A stretch of DNA of 40,793 nucleotides from IMG/VR virus record IMGVR_UViG_3300020204_000143, positions 1-40,793 of that record; one strand, written 5' to 3'. Shown piece after piece: positions 7,754 to 15,992 of the stretch. The DNA comes from a virus. Below the pieces are notes generated by a model. It saw only the letters and a program-made list of their open reading frames with translations. It was not told where the DNA came from and ran no database searches. The stretch's first letter is position 1. The number at the start of each line of letters is the position of its first letter. The position numbers were made by a program, and so were the translations under genes.

Positions 7754-10309
7754 TTAAAAGGAAAAAAACTTTTTAGCAGTTTGAGCTTCCGTACTAGCTT
7801 TTTCCCACTTTAAAGCTTTGTAGAAATCATCAATTTTGTTCTCTAATTCTGCTTTGTAAATCTCATCTCTATCTATATATTGCTCTACAAAATCCATAAC
7901 CTGTTTAGGGTCATTGTAATCTTTGAATGCTAATCCTTCTAATCCTAATGGGTTTGTTTTTAGATATACCCACTTTACTTTATCACCATCTCTGATTGGT
8001 TCGTGTTTATATGGACAGTTAAAGAATTTTAGTAATCGGTTATATGCTATTCCGGCTTTGACGTGTGCAGGTGTTCCTTTTTCAAAATCTGCAATTGATT
8101 TACCTTTAACCCAACTACCATTATCATATTTACTCAATTCTTTTATTGCCCCACCTTTAGCGATTTTATTTACAGGTAAAATAGCCATTGATTTTTTGAA
8201 GTTCAATAATGATTCATCTATTTCTGAATTAGATTTACTCATTAGAATATCTTTTAATAACTTAGCCATAAAGTCCTGAAATGCTTTGGGGAATGAAGAA
8301 CGAACAACATCTAATCCCTTAACATCTAACTTATCACAGGGGATACCATTTTTCAAAATCATCCATTGTGCGTATCTTTTCTTTGCTACCCAAAATCCAG
8401 CCTTGCTGATATACTCTTTCTTAATCTCAAAACGATGCTTATCTTTTGGAATAAAGAAAAACCTTTCTGCTAATAAATCATAAAACTTATTTAGGAATGA
8501 TTGAGTTTCTTCAGCAATAGTATTAACTTCTTCAGCCATTCTATTCTGGTCAAATTCTTTGTAGTTTGGATAACGATGCTTCACCAATGGTTCAGCCATC
8601 ATATAGATAGAATCAGTATCTATATAAACATTGTAGTCGTCTCTTGTTCCGAGTTCTTTCCAGTATTTGATGTTTGCCATTTCTGCTGTCTTTTTGATAA
8701 CAGTTTGGCCGGTGATTGTAACCGCTTCTGCATTATCAATATCATAAAACCTAAAGGCAGGCAGACCAAGAACACCATACATAGAGTTAAGAAGAATCTT
8801 CTGAACCAATTGTCTCTTTGCATAAAATTCGTATTTTTCTGTATCTTTTTCTTCTCCGTATTTTTTTTCTAACTTTCGGAATTCAACTCTTTTTTGAAAC
8901 CAATCATTTAGGATATCAGCAATAAGACCAGGCTTATCCTGATTATATAATACTCCATTTGCTGCTATTCCTAAATTACTATCTTTAATTACTTCTGATA
9001 ATTCAGTTCTATTGTATTCGTATGTACTACCCTCTTTACCAACTAATTTATAAACCTTATCTTCTCCTCTAATCCATTCTTCAGCATCCCAATTCTGAAC
9101 TTTACCAATCTTTGTTTCTGGTGAAATGTTTAATGTCATAATGATTGATGGATATAGTGATGTTAAATCCAAATCATATATCCAATCATACTTACCAACG
9201 ATGGGTTCTTTTACATATGCTCCAATAAACTTTTCTTCGTTGTTATCTCTAAGAGCTTGCATTCTTTCCTTCCTATCTTTTGGTTTGTTGGTTGCCACCA
9301 ATCTTTTCTTTTTCAGATATCCCAAACACGCCCCTTCTAACCACTTTGATGAAAAAATGTAATCTTCATATGGAACGTAGCCCGCGTGGCAAACTGCTCT
9401 ACATAATTCAATGAACTGAAGTTTGTTATCCATTGCTACAACCAAGTCCACATCGACAATGTTATATTCAATGAATTTTTCCAAATCAGTTTCAAATAGG
9501 TCATCTAAATTACCTTCATACTCTACTTTACCTCTACCCAATTCTTTTGTAGCGATATAGTTCAATGTATAAGATGATTCTAATGTGTATGTGTATGTTT
9601 TGTAAAGATTGAGATAATCTAAAATACTTACACCACCAAATTGCCATTTATCTCTATAAGGTGAATAGAATGTCTGTCCTACGGGCGATAATCGTTTAGC
9701 GTTACCCTCACCGCATATATTTTTGATACGATTATAAAGATACGGAATATCAAAGAAGTCGATGTTCCAACCTGTTAGAATTGTTGGATTAACTTCTTCG
9801 TAATAGTTTATAAAGGATTGTAATAGATTTCGTTCATTATCAAAGATATGAATCTTAGCCTGTCTACCATCTTTGTTAAACTGATTGGTGTTATTTTTTA
9901 TCTTTCTTTCTTTATCTAAAACGAATACATCGAATAATTTGGTAGCTCCATCGTATGCGGCAATTGATGTAATTTCGTTTTTAGCTTCTTTTGTGTTTGG
10001 TAGGCCTGATACCATTTCTACCTCAATATCAAATGTAAGAACTCTATGTCCATTTGATGGTAAATCACTATCGTATATATCAACTAAGACTCTCGTAGTT
10101 TCGGGTACATCCGATTCGAATAAATCTTCAGCTTCATCCTTTTCCCACTTAGATATTTTGGTCAATTTATCACCATACATTGAACGGAATTCTCCATATG
10201 GGTCTTTTTTATAAGCATATTTACGATAAGGAAAAGTTGTATATCCTCTTTCATCATCCCATAAATGTATCAGGTTTCTTTGCCTTTCGTAATAAATGTT
10301 TTGATACAT
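7754..10309 (-). CDS. 43: Family B DNA polymerase, T4 gp43-like
   Basis: An 851-residue replicative polymerase with proofreading. Exo I is TFDIEVE (D94, E96), Exo II is GWNIDFFD (180-187), and Exo III is YNIVDVD (282-288). The polymerase motifs are DLTSLYPSI (motif A, 381-389), KILLNSMYG (motif B, 504-512) and YIDTDS (motif C, 562-567). All catalytic acids are present. T4 gp43 is 898 residues, so the protein is complete. The C-terminal end KKFFSF resembles the clamp-binding tail of T4-type polymerases. It follows a glycosyltransferase gene with a one-base overlap and is followed by the clamp promoter. Confidence 0.97.
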   Translation of the reverse strand: MYQNIYYERQRNLIHLWDDERGYTTFPYRKYAYKKDPYGEFRSMYGDKLTKISKWEKDEAEDLFESDVPETTRVLVDIYDSDLPSNGHRVLTFDIEVEMVSGLPNTKEAKNEITSIAAYDGATKLFDVFVLDKERKIKNNTNQFNKDGRQAKIHIFDNERNLLQSFINYYEEVNPTILTGWNIDFFDIPYLYNRIKNICGEGNAKRLSPVGQTFYSPYRDKWQFGGVSILDYLNLYKTYTYTLESSYTLNYIATKELGRGKVEYEGNLDDLFETDLEKFIEYNIVDVDLVVAMDNKLQFIELCRAVCHAGYVPYEDYIFSSKWLEGACLGYLKKKRLVATNKPKDRKERMQALRDNNEEKFIGAYVKEPIVGKYDWIYDLDLTSLYPSIIMTLNISPETKIGKVQNWDAEEWIRGEDKVYKLVGKEGSTYEYNRTELSEVIKDSNLGIAANGVLYNQDKPGLIADILNDWFQKRVEFRKLEKKYGEEKDTEKYEFYAKRQLVQKILLNSMYGVLGLPAFRFYDIDNAEAVTITGQTVIKKTAEMANIKYWKELGTRDDYNVYIDTDSIYMMAEPLVKHRYPNYKEFDQNRMAEEVNTIAEETQSFLNKFYDLLAERFFFIPKDKHRFEIKKEYISKAGFWVAKKRYAQWMILKNGIPCDKLDVKGLDVVRSSFPKAFQDFMAKLLKDILMSKSNSEIDESLLNFKKSMAILPVNKIAKGGAIKELSKYDNGSWVKGKSIADFEKGTPAHVKAGIAYNRLLKFFNCPYKHEPIRDGDKVKWVYLKTNPLGLEGLAFKDYNDPKQVMDFVEQYIDRDEIYKAELENKIDDFYKALKWEKASTEAQTAKKFFSF

Positions 10310-11466
10310 TAACCTATTAATTTTTTATGTAGTATAGAAAACATTTTTGAATCGTTTTCTGATAATTCGTTTGCTCTTTCCAATGCTATTCTTTCTCTCT
10401 CACATCTATAAGTATCGTCATCCAATATCTTATCCAACAATACAAATAATTCTTTCTGATTATTGAAAAATATACCATTCGGGTCTATCTCTCTATAACA
10501 ATCTGAATTATGGAAAATCATTGGCGTGCCGTTCATCATACAATCGGTGGCAGATACACTCCATCCATAATTTGTTTGTAGTGGCTGTATTCCAACTTTG
10601 CACAATTGTAATTTATTATAATATGCTTGCTTTGATGCTTCTTTTGTAGTATCAAACCAAGGTAATTTTTTATCACCATTTTCGTATTGAGGCACCCATA
10701 CCTTAATATCAGGTCTATGTTTTTTATATGCTTCCATATATCCAACAAACTTATTATAATTTTTATATCCAGCGGTTCGGTGATTGAATACAATTATATT
10801 ATGTTTATTTGGATTTGGTTGTTGCAATACTTTATCCTTTGCTACGCCCAAATTCCAAACAACTAATTTTTTATCAAGCATTTCTAAAGTAGAATCACTA
10901 AAGAAAGTCTTTGCTTCTTCGATTACTTTATTTTTTTGGTCTTGCGTATTAAGAAAGCAAGTATCCATTTGTAGTACACCTAATATTTCATTTGGTAACC
11001 ACAACTCTTTTGCCTTACCAGGTCTATTATCCACACCATTACAATGACTCATTTCCCACCAATGACAATAACCTATAATCTTAGTATCTGCTGTTTTCTT
11101 ATATCTACCCACTACACTCCAATCAGGCAAATGAGAATAGATAATATCGTAGTCAGTTTCTTTCATTACTCTGACTAATTCTTCCGGTGGAAAGCATCTT
11201 TGGTTCATCATATCACCAGGTATAGGAACTTCAATTTGCTTTACATTGTCAAGCATATTTAATTTTGCTGATGGATTTCCTTTGGGCATTATTACATACC
11301 AAAAATATTCACCATAGTTTCTTAGTGTACTAATGTGATTAAAAATAACATCAACGAATGAATCTTTTTCAATTTCCCTATAATTGGTTATATTGGGTAT
11401 GACCAATACTTTTCTTGCCGTATTATAATTAATTGTTGTTTCCCAAAATTTCATGTTATCTACCAA
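10309..11466 (-). CDS. GT-B glycosyltransferase
   Basis: A 385-residue protein with a two-domain GT-B layout. The first half has Rossmann strands (KVLVIPNITNY; DIIYSHLPDWSVVG). The second half begins with IIVFNHRTAGYKNYNKFV and continues with KVGIQPLQTNYGWSVSATDCMMNGTPMIFH, the donor-binding region of GT4-like enzymes. The first glutamate of the usual E-x7-E motif is absent, so donor contacts differ from the two GT4 proteins at the left end. It overlaps the DUF4338-like gene upstream by 11 bases and abuts the polymerase, so it is co-expressed with DNA-modification and replication genes. That supports, but does not prove, DNA as acceptor. Confidence 0.75.
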   Translation of the reverse strand: MVDNMKFWETTINYNTARKVLVIPNITNYREIEKDSFVDVIFNHISTLRNYGEYFWYVIMPKGNPSAKLNMLDNVKQIEVPIPGDMMNQRCFPPEELVRVMKETDYDIIYSHLPDWSVVGRYKKTADTKIIGYCHWWEMSHCNGVDNRPGKAKELWLPNEILGVLQMDTCFLNTQDQKNKVIEEAKTFFSDSTLEMLDKKLVVWNLGVAKDKVLQQPNPNKHNIIVFNHRTAGYKNYNKFVGYMEAYKKHRPDIKVWVPQYENGDKKLPWFDTTKEASKQAYYNKLQLCKVGIQPLQTNYGWSVSATDCMMNGTPMIFHNSDCYREIDPNGIFFNNQKELFVLLDKILDDDTYRCERERIALERANELSENDSKMFSILHKKLIG

Positions 11467-12685
11467 CTTCTTTTAGGTAATTTTCTTTCATACCTTCCCA
11501 TGTCATTCCAATCGCATCTACATAAAATAGAACTTCTGGTTTTATTTTACTTTCTTCAAACAATTTCTCATATCGTTTGATTGCTTTACCTTTCCACCAT
11601 TTTAAAGTATATTCATTTCCTTTCTCAAATTTATCTTTTAGAATCAAATCTTTCTCTTCAATTTTATCACATAAGAACTGATTTCCATTCTCATACATTT
11701 GAGCAAAGTAAACACCTCTTTGGAATCCGTGGTCATATTCATTTCCTTTAATTCCCAATTCTTTAAAAATTGCCTGAATAATCTTTTGTTTGATACCACT
11801 AACAGGTCCGTTCTTTTCGTAACCCATATTAGCACCATTACGTTCTCTCTCATCCATAATATTTTTCTTATACCATTCTGGTCGATTTTCTTTTAACCAT
11901 TGATGCCACGGGTCATATACCTCATCATCAGGCTTTGTAGAAATCCTACCTTTGGATTCTCCTAATGTTTTGAAATGTGGAATACCATTGTATTGTGAGT
12001 GAATACCATACAAAGATGTTGTACCAATACCAATCAATGGATTATCATATTTTTGTTTCCAATAATCTCTAATTTCAGGTGCAGTTGCCAATGCTGCGAT
12101 TAACTTACCACCTAAAAAGTTATATCCAAATGGTTGAGTAGATACGATGGTTGTAGCAATCGATGTACAATTTAATTTACCTTTCTCAAACTTATCTTCT
12201 TTGGTCCAACCAATGTATTCATCTCTTACGCCTAATGATGTAATATCTGAACCTAAACATATCTGTCCTAATATTTTTCCACTTGTTCTATCCTTAACAT
12301 ATATTTTTACGTTTCTACCAGGATTAGCCTGAAATTCCATTGTATGAATTAATTTACGAATTTCAGTCCAACGAGTAGATTCTTTTGGGTCATCATCTAC
12401 AATTTCCACATAGGGGTCTATTGATTCAATTTCTTTAATTGTTAATTCTTTATCGAAGATATTGGTTGGTTTCCACAATGAATCGTAATACGATTGTAAT
12501 ACGGGCAATCGTTTCATATTAGAAACTCTATCCATATTCCATTCTATCCATTTTTTGTACAAAGTTTGTTCTTGTACTGACATTGTTTTAAGATAGTTCA
12601 AATTATCAATGAACTTCTTTTTCATTATATGATAGTCAAATGTGGCGGTATTTGTTTCTTCGCCAGTATCCCAAAATTTATTCAT
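11456..12685 (-). CDS. DUF4338/Druantia DruA-like protein, probable DNA-modification enzyme
   Basis: A 409-residue protein. Residues about 125-250 resemble the DUF4338 (DruA) pattern: SGKILGQICLGSD, then RDEYIGW (154-160), then PFGYNFLGGKLIAAL, then DYWKQKYDNPLIGIGTTSLYG, then YNGIPHFKTLGESKGR. DruA is known from the Druantia anti-phage system, but stand-alone relatives occur in phages. No DruB-DruE partners are present, so this is not a Druantia operon. The rest is charged and helical. It follows directly after two Mom-like genes and has its own promoter, with the ATG four bases past the -7 box. A role in DNA base modification or anti-restriction is inferred from context. Confidence 0.6.
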   Translation of the reverse strand: MNKFWDTGEETNTATFDYHIMKKKFIDNLNYLKTMSVQEQTLYKKWIEWNMDRVSNMKRLPVLQSYYDSLWKPTNIFDKELTIKEIESIDPYVEIVDDDPKESTRWTEIRKLIHTMEFQANPGRNVKIYVKDRTSGKILGQICLGSDITSLGVRDEYIGWTKEDKFEKGKLNCTSIATTIVSTQPFGYNFLGGKLIAALATAPEIRDYWKQKYDNPLIGIGTTSLYGIHSQYNGIPHFKTLGESKGRISTKPDDEVYDPWHQWLKENRPEWYKKNIMDERERNGANMGYEKNGPVSGIKQKIIQAIFKELGIKGNEYDHGFQRGVYFAQMYENGNQFLCDKIEEKDLILKDKFEKGNEYTLKWWKGKAIKRYEKLFEESKIKPEVLFYVDAIGMTWEGMKENYLKEVGR

Positions 12686-12689
12686 ATTA

Positions 12690-12721
12690 CAAATATACTA
12701 AAAATAATTTAGATTACCAAA
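12690..12721 (-). promoter_or_regulatory. Bacteroidetes-type promoter for the DruA-like gene
   Basis: TTTG (12721-12718), a 20-base spacer and TATATTTG (12697-12690) on the minus strand. The -33 box lies inside the last codons of the Mom-like gene, within the small palindrome at 12716-12728. Only TAAT separates the -7 box from the ATG at 12685, predicting a leaderless message. Confidence 0.75.
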
Positions 12722-13517
12722 ATTTGGTATCTATTTCGGTTTCAGGTGCGATTGTTTCCCAATGCTGAATATCTTTATTGAAAGCACGGGTATCTTTTGG
12801 ATAAGGTCTGATTTCGTGTTTGAAAGATTTCATAATTGCTTTCTTTTCCTTCTTATCAGCTGTAATAATTTGTAGGTATCTATGCTTTGGTGGTTCTTCC
12901 CTTCTCCAAAATTCTTTATATCCTTGCTTTCCAATTTCTCTACGAAGATGTTCTAAGTTACCACTACCCCATTTTGTAAATACAGTCCTACTATGAATCC
13001 ATTTGTAAGGGTCATTTGAAAGGGAAATACCATAATTTGGCATTAACGCAATATCAGTATTTAACCCCTGATATATCCAATTAGTTGCTTGGTAAATACC
13101 ACCCAAATGCTCTTGTCCATTATCGGCATAAGAAATAAGTGTTTTGATTTCTTTATCATTTTCTCTGAACCATTTGAATGATTGCCCCATCGCATATGAT
13201 TCGATATTAGAACCATACCCATCATCACAATAAAGACGAGTTAATTCTAATACATTATCTTTTGTAAGTAAATCTGAAATAGAAGTTGCTGCTCTAGCTC
13301 CAACGGGAAATCCATAAACTATACATCCAATCAATTTGGTATCTTCACCCAAAGCATTGGTTGTATCCATTTTGTAAAAAATACCTAATGCATATCTACA
13401 AGCAGTCCAGGCGTGAGTATAGTGTTTCTTTACGATAATATCTTTTGCTACATCTTTACCAATTGGTGCAATAAATACTTTTGATGTATCGCAATAATTT
13501 TTACCTTCTTCTTTCAT
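12714..13517 (-). CDS. Mom-family DNA adenine hypermodification enzyme, paralogue A
   Basis: A 267-residue GNAT-fold protein of the phage Mu Mom type. Mom converts adenine in DNA to a N6-carbamoylmethyl derivative and blocks many restriction enzymes. Visible features are the basic start of the fold with HY (32-33), KLIGCIVYG (61-69), VLELTRLY (89-96), ISYAD (128-132) and the signature EHLGGIYQATNWIYQG (136-151). The C-terminal 100 residues are basic (RREEPPKHRYLQI) and may bind DNA. It aligns closely over its length with the neighbouring upstream gene, four bases away, so the two arose by tandem duplication. Substrate specificity is unknown. Confidence 0.85.
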   Translation of the reverse strand: MKEEGKNYCDTSKVFIAPIGKDVAKDIIVKKHYTHAWTACRYALGIFYKMDTTNALGEDTKLIGCIVYGFPVGARAATSISDLLTKDNVLELTRLYCDDGYGSNIESYAMGQSFKWFRENDKEIKTLISYADNGQEHLGGIYQATNWIYQGLNTDIALMPNYGISLSNDPYKWIHSRTVFTKWGSGNLEHLRREIGKQGYKEFWRREEPPKHRYLQIITADKKEKKAIMKSFKHEIRPYPKDTRAFNKDIQHWETIAPETEIDTKFW

Positions 13518-13521
13518 AACC

Positions 13522-14277
13522 TTAATTTACTGGTTCTAATTTATGTATTTCTTCTACAAATTCCTCGCTCACTTTTGGATATTTTAGTGATGGGTATTTT
13601 AAATTTTTTAATAACTTTTTTCTTTCTTTTCCGTTAATCAAAATATAAATATAACGATGTTTACGTGGTTCTTTTTTAATCCAAAATGGTGATGTTACCA
13701 TTGTTTGAATTATCTTTGGGTCATTCGTTCCATACTTCACATATGAAGTTCTACTATGATGCCATTCATCAATTTCACTCCATTTGAAAGACCAACTATC
13801 GTTTGGTCGGATTCGATTACCTTGATATATCCAATTCGTTGCCTGATATACAGTTCCTAAATGTCCTGCTTTCGGGTCTGAATAAGATACTAATGCTTTG
13901 ATGTGTGGTGCGTTTTCTCTTAACCATTGGAATGTTTTACCAACAAACCAACTCTCAATATTACTACCATACCCATCAAATACAAATAAACGGGTAAGTT
14001 CTAAAACTTCCGTTCTATCTAATGTTTCACAAATAGATGCGCCAGAGTGTCTACCCACCGGGTCTCCATAACATGCTACACCAATAAGTTTTTCGTTTAC
14101 ACCACCAAAGAATTTATGTTCATCGTTTGATAAATAAAACAATCCAATCGCATATGATACTTTTGTCCATATACCACTATAATGATTGTTTACGATAATA
14201 TCCTTAGCTACGTCTTTACTTATTAATCTAATAGAAAGTTTGGATATATCACAATATTGTTTACCATCTACTTTCAT
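13522..14277 (-). CDS. Mom-family DNA adenine hypermodification enzyme, paralogue B
   Basis: A 251-residue Mom-like protein. It shares with paralogue A the opening KDVAKDIIV, HY (32-33), KLIGVACYGDPVG (63-75), VLELTRLF (91-98), GYGSNIES, VSYSD (130-134), GHLGTVYQATNWIYQG (138-153), HSRTSYVKYG and the basic EPRKHRYIYI. In the motif before the signature it has SYSD where A has SYAD. All core Mom positions I can see are kept in both copies, so neither looks like a pseudogene. Divergence between the copies suggests different sequence contexts or substrates, or a hetero-oligomer. It follows a 52-residue ORF after four bases. Confidence 0.85.
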   Translation of the reverse strand: MKVDGKQYCDISKLSIRLISKDVAKDIIVNNHYSGIWTKVSYAIGLFYLSNDEHKFFGGVNEKLIGVACYGDPVGRHSGASICETLDRTEVLELTRLFVFDGYGSNIESWFVGKTFQWLRENAPHIKALVSYSDPKAGHLGTVYQATNWIYQGNRIRPNDSWSFKWSEIDEWHHSRTSYVKYGTNDPKIIQTMVTSPFWIKKEPRKHRYIYILINGKERKKLLKNLKYPSLKYPKVSEEFVEEIHKLEPVN

Positions 14278-14281
14278 TAAA

Positions 14282-14440
14282 TTACTTTGTACATTCTTCT
14301 AAAGCTATTTCATATGCATCTACTTTATCCATTTTAGGGTCCTCTTGCATAAGAGCTTTAGCCTTTTTAATAACTTCTTTTCTAACACCATATCCATGTG
14401 CTTCCATTAGGATTTCTTCAATGATTTCTTCGTTTGACAT
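14282..14440 (-). CDS. Small acidic helical protein, 52 residues
   Basis: An ATG at 14440 opens a 52-codon frame ending TAA at 14284-14282. The start is MSNEEIIEEILMEAHGYGV and the end is IALEECTK. It is rich in Glu and Lys and should be mostly alpha-helical. It fits tightly between the HTH gene (three bases upstream) and Mom paralogue B (four bases downstream), and the frame fills the gap exactly, which supports a real gene. I do not recognise a family. Position suggests an accessory to the modification genes, but nothing in the sequence proves this. Confidence 0.65.
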   Translation of the reverse strand: MSNEEIIEEILMEAHGYGVRKEVIKKAKALMQEDPKMDKVDAYEIALEECTK

Positions 14441-14443
14441 AAC

Positions 14444-14674
14444 TTAAACTTTTTCATATGGCCACTTAATCATATGTGTCCACGTTTGGTTTGTAACAAT
14501 TTTTTTGATGTTAGCGGGTGATACACCATTGTTTCTGGCTAATACTTTGACATTACGATGCCCAACTTTCCAAAGTTCTCTAATTTGAGTAACCTGCTTT
14601 TCCGTAAGTTTGTGCATCGGATGCGCTTCACCTTTTAACATACGTCTAATATAACACTTTTTTTTGATAATCAC
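14444..14674 (-). CDS. Small helix-turn-helix protein related to homing-endonuclease DNA-binding tails
   Basis: A 76-residue frame if a GTG at 14674 is used (GTGA overlap with the SGNH stop) or 65 residues from the ATG at 14641. The segment GEAHPMHKLTEKQVTQIREL, then LARNNGVSPANIKKIVTNQTW, is the KLTE...V..IR...GVS...I..I...TW pattern of the helix-turn-helix found at the ends of phage HNH homing endonucleases. No HNH catalytic motif is present. It could be a remnant of a homing gene or a small regulator of the modification genes that follow. The ATG start fits a possible weak promoter at 14674-14703. Confidence 0.7.
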   Translation of the reverse strand: MIIKKKCYIRRMLKGEAHPMHKLTEKQVTQIRELWKVGHRNVKVLARNNGVSPANIKKIVTNQTWTHMIKWPYEKV

Positions 14675-15267
14675 AAATATTTCTCTATTTTATTATAAAC
14701 AAATTCTGCTATTTTTTTATATCCATTTAAATTTGGATGCAATCCCCCCTCTTTTACTCCATCATATCCATAAAATGCTTCATTTTCAAAATATGGTATG
14801 CCTGTTAATTTTTCGGAATCTCTTAAATAATCTGCGAATGTATAAGTTGGTTCTATAAACCTTTCAAAATTCAAATTTATTGGAGTTTCATCATTAAACA
14901 TTGGATAGAATGCATTAAAATAGTATCGATTATATTCTTTTAATAATTCGTCTATTATCTTATAATCATTGTTTGGAGTTGTTAAATTTCTATATGGAAA
15001 TGAAAATGCTATTAGTATCAAATCGGTTGATAATAATTCATCCATATTTTCTTTTATAAGTTTGTAAATATCATTGTTTCCGAAGTTATTACACTTTCCC
15101 ATATTAATAAAAGGAACTCCCAACTTTTCAGCAACATATCTTGGCCAAGAATTCATTCTACGATAGTAATCTTCAAAATCATTTGGAAAACCATGTCCTT
15201 TCCATTTATTGCTATCGCTCAATCCATAACCATTTGTATATGAATCCCCAAATGTAACCAATCTCAT
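14671..15267 (-). CDS. SGNH/GDSL-type hydrolase
   Basis: From the ATG at 15267, one base after the upstream stop, the protein has 198 residues; a longer frame begins at 15285 but would overlap the previous gene. Block I is FGDSYTNGYG with the nucleophile serine at 9. Blocks II/III are blurred: NMGKCNNFGNND, then ILIAFSFPYR. Block V is EGGLHPNLNGY, which keeps the catalytic histidine but has glycine where DxxH normally has aspartate. SGNH enzymes are esterases, often deacetylating carbohydrates. It follows a glycosyltransferase, so sugar-ester removal is a reasonable guess. No signal peptide, so it acts in the cytoplasm or on the virion. Confidence 0.7.
   Translation of the reverse strand: MRLVTFGDSYTNGYGLSDSNKWKGHGFPNDFEDYYRRMNSWPRYVAEKLGVPFINMGKCNNFGNNDIYKLIKENMDELLSTDLILIAFSFPYRNLTTPNNDYKIIDELLKEYNRYYFNAFYPMFNDETPINLNFERFIEPTYTFADYLRDSEKLTGIPYFENEAFYGYDGVKEGGLHPNLNGYKKIAEFVYNKIEKYL
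14674..14703 (-). promoter_or_regulatory. Possible weak promoter before the HTH/Mom gene group
   Basis: TTTG (14703-14700), an 18-base spacer and AATATTTG (14681-14674) on the minus strand. It differs from the strong sites by one base in the -7 box and two bases in spacing, and lies inside the end of the SGNH gene. It would drive the HTH, small acidic and two Mom-like genes. Confidence 0.35.
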
Positions 15268-15268
15268 A

Positions 15269-15988
15269 TTAATCTTTTTTTCCAAAATTCTTTATTATAT
15301 AATCATTTGTGTGTAAATTTACACCAAACTCATTATAGGTTTCTGAAATATGGCCGATAATATAATTTACTTTATATCCTAATTGTATTGCAGCCATTCC
15401 TAATAAATTTTCCATACATGCTGAACCTGATTTATTTGTAGGTAATATTTTATGAAAGTTTTTTTCTTTTAATTCTTTTAAAAATTGATTCTTGCATATA
15501 AACAAATTAAATACAAATGTTTTAAATCCATATGGTTTATATGGTATATCGCATATTTTGATATGAGATATACACCATTCTTGCTCTCCTATTTTATTTG
15601 ATTCATAATCATTTGAATAGAAAAATGAGCTAATTTCTTTATCGGAGTTTGGGTAATGTTTTGTTAAATCTGTAACAGGAATAGTTGTATCTTGCAAAAA
15701 CATATAATGTTCTTCATTTGGATATTTTTCATATGCTTTCCAAATTGCACCTACTTCATAATTTTCGTTTCCTTCTATAATATCAACATCTTCTAATAAA
15801 TTATAATATGATTTATCTTCAGAATTACTATCAACTACAACTATTTTTTGATTTGGCATATATTGCTTACATGCTAAATAAACATATTCTATGTTAGAAG
15901 AACTACCTGTGTATGGAAACTTATTGGGAACTTTAAATTCCTTTTTTAATCCATAATCATTCGTATATTTACAACCAATTATAATCAA
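15269..15988 (-). CDS. Putative GT-A-like glycosyltransferase
   Basis: A 239-residue protein. Elements fitting a small GT-A fold are VVVDSNSEDKSYYNLL (a strand and donor loop), then NENYEVGAIWKAYEKYP, then YMFLQDTTIPV, in which the acidic residue at the end of the strand could take the place of the DxD metal motif. The rest of the chain is not diagnostic. The start codon appears to be TTG at 15988, four bases after the thioredoxin stop; no early ATG exists. It lies one base before the SGNH hydrolase, making a two-gene carbohydrate unit. The family call is tentative. Confidence 0.5.
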   Translation of the reverse strand: MIIIGCKYTNDYGLKKEFKVPNKFPYTGSSSNIEYVYLACKQYMPNQKIVVVDSNSEDKSYYNLLEDVDIIEGNENYEVGAIWKAYEKYPNEEHYMFLQDTTIPVTDLTKHYPNSDKEISSFFYSNDYESNKIGEQEWCISHIKICDIPYKPYGFKTFVFNLFICKNQFLKELKEKNFHKILPTNKSGSACMENLLGMAAIQLGYKVNYIIGHISETYNEFGVNLHTNDYIIKNFGKKD

Positions 15989-15992
15989 CGTA

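Noticed and set aside
11456-12685. A Druantia defence system carried by the phage.
   Set aside because: Only a DruA-like protein is present. No large DruE-type helicase or other Druantia genes lie nearby.
12716-12728. ACCAAA-A-TTTGGT palindrome at the end of Mom paralogue A as a terminator.
   Set aside because: No loop or U-run to make a terminator; it overlaps coding bases and the -33 box of the next promoter.
12714-14277. The two Mom-like genes as a single gene split by a frameshift.
   Set aside because: Each is full length with its own complete set of motifs and its own start and stop.
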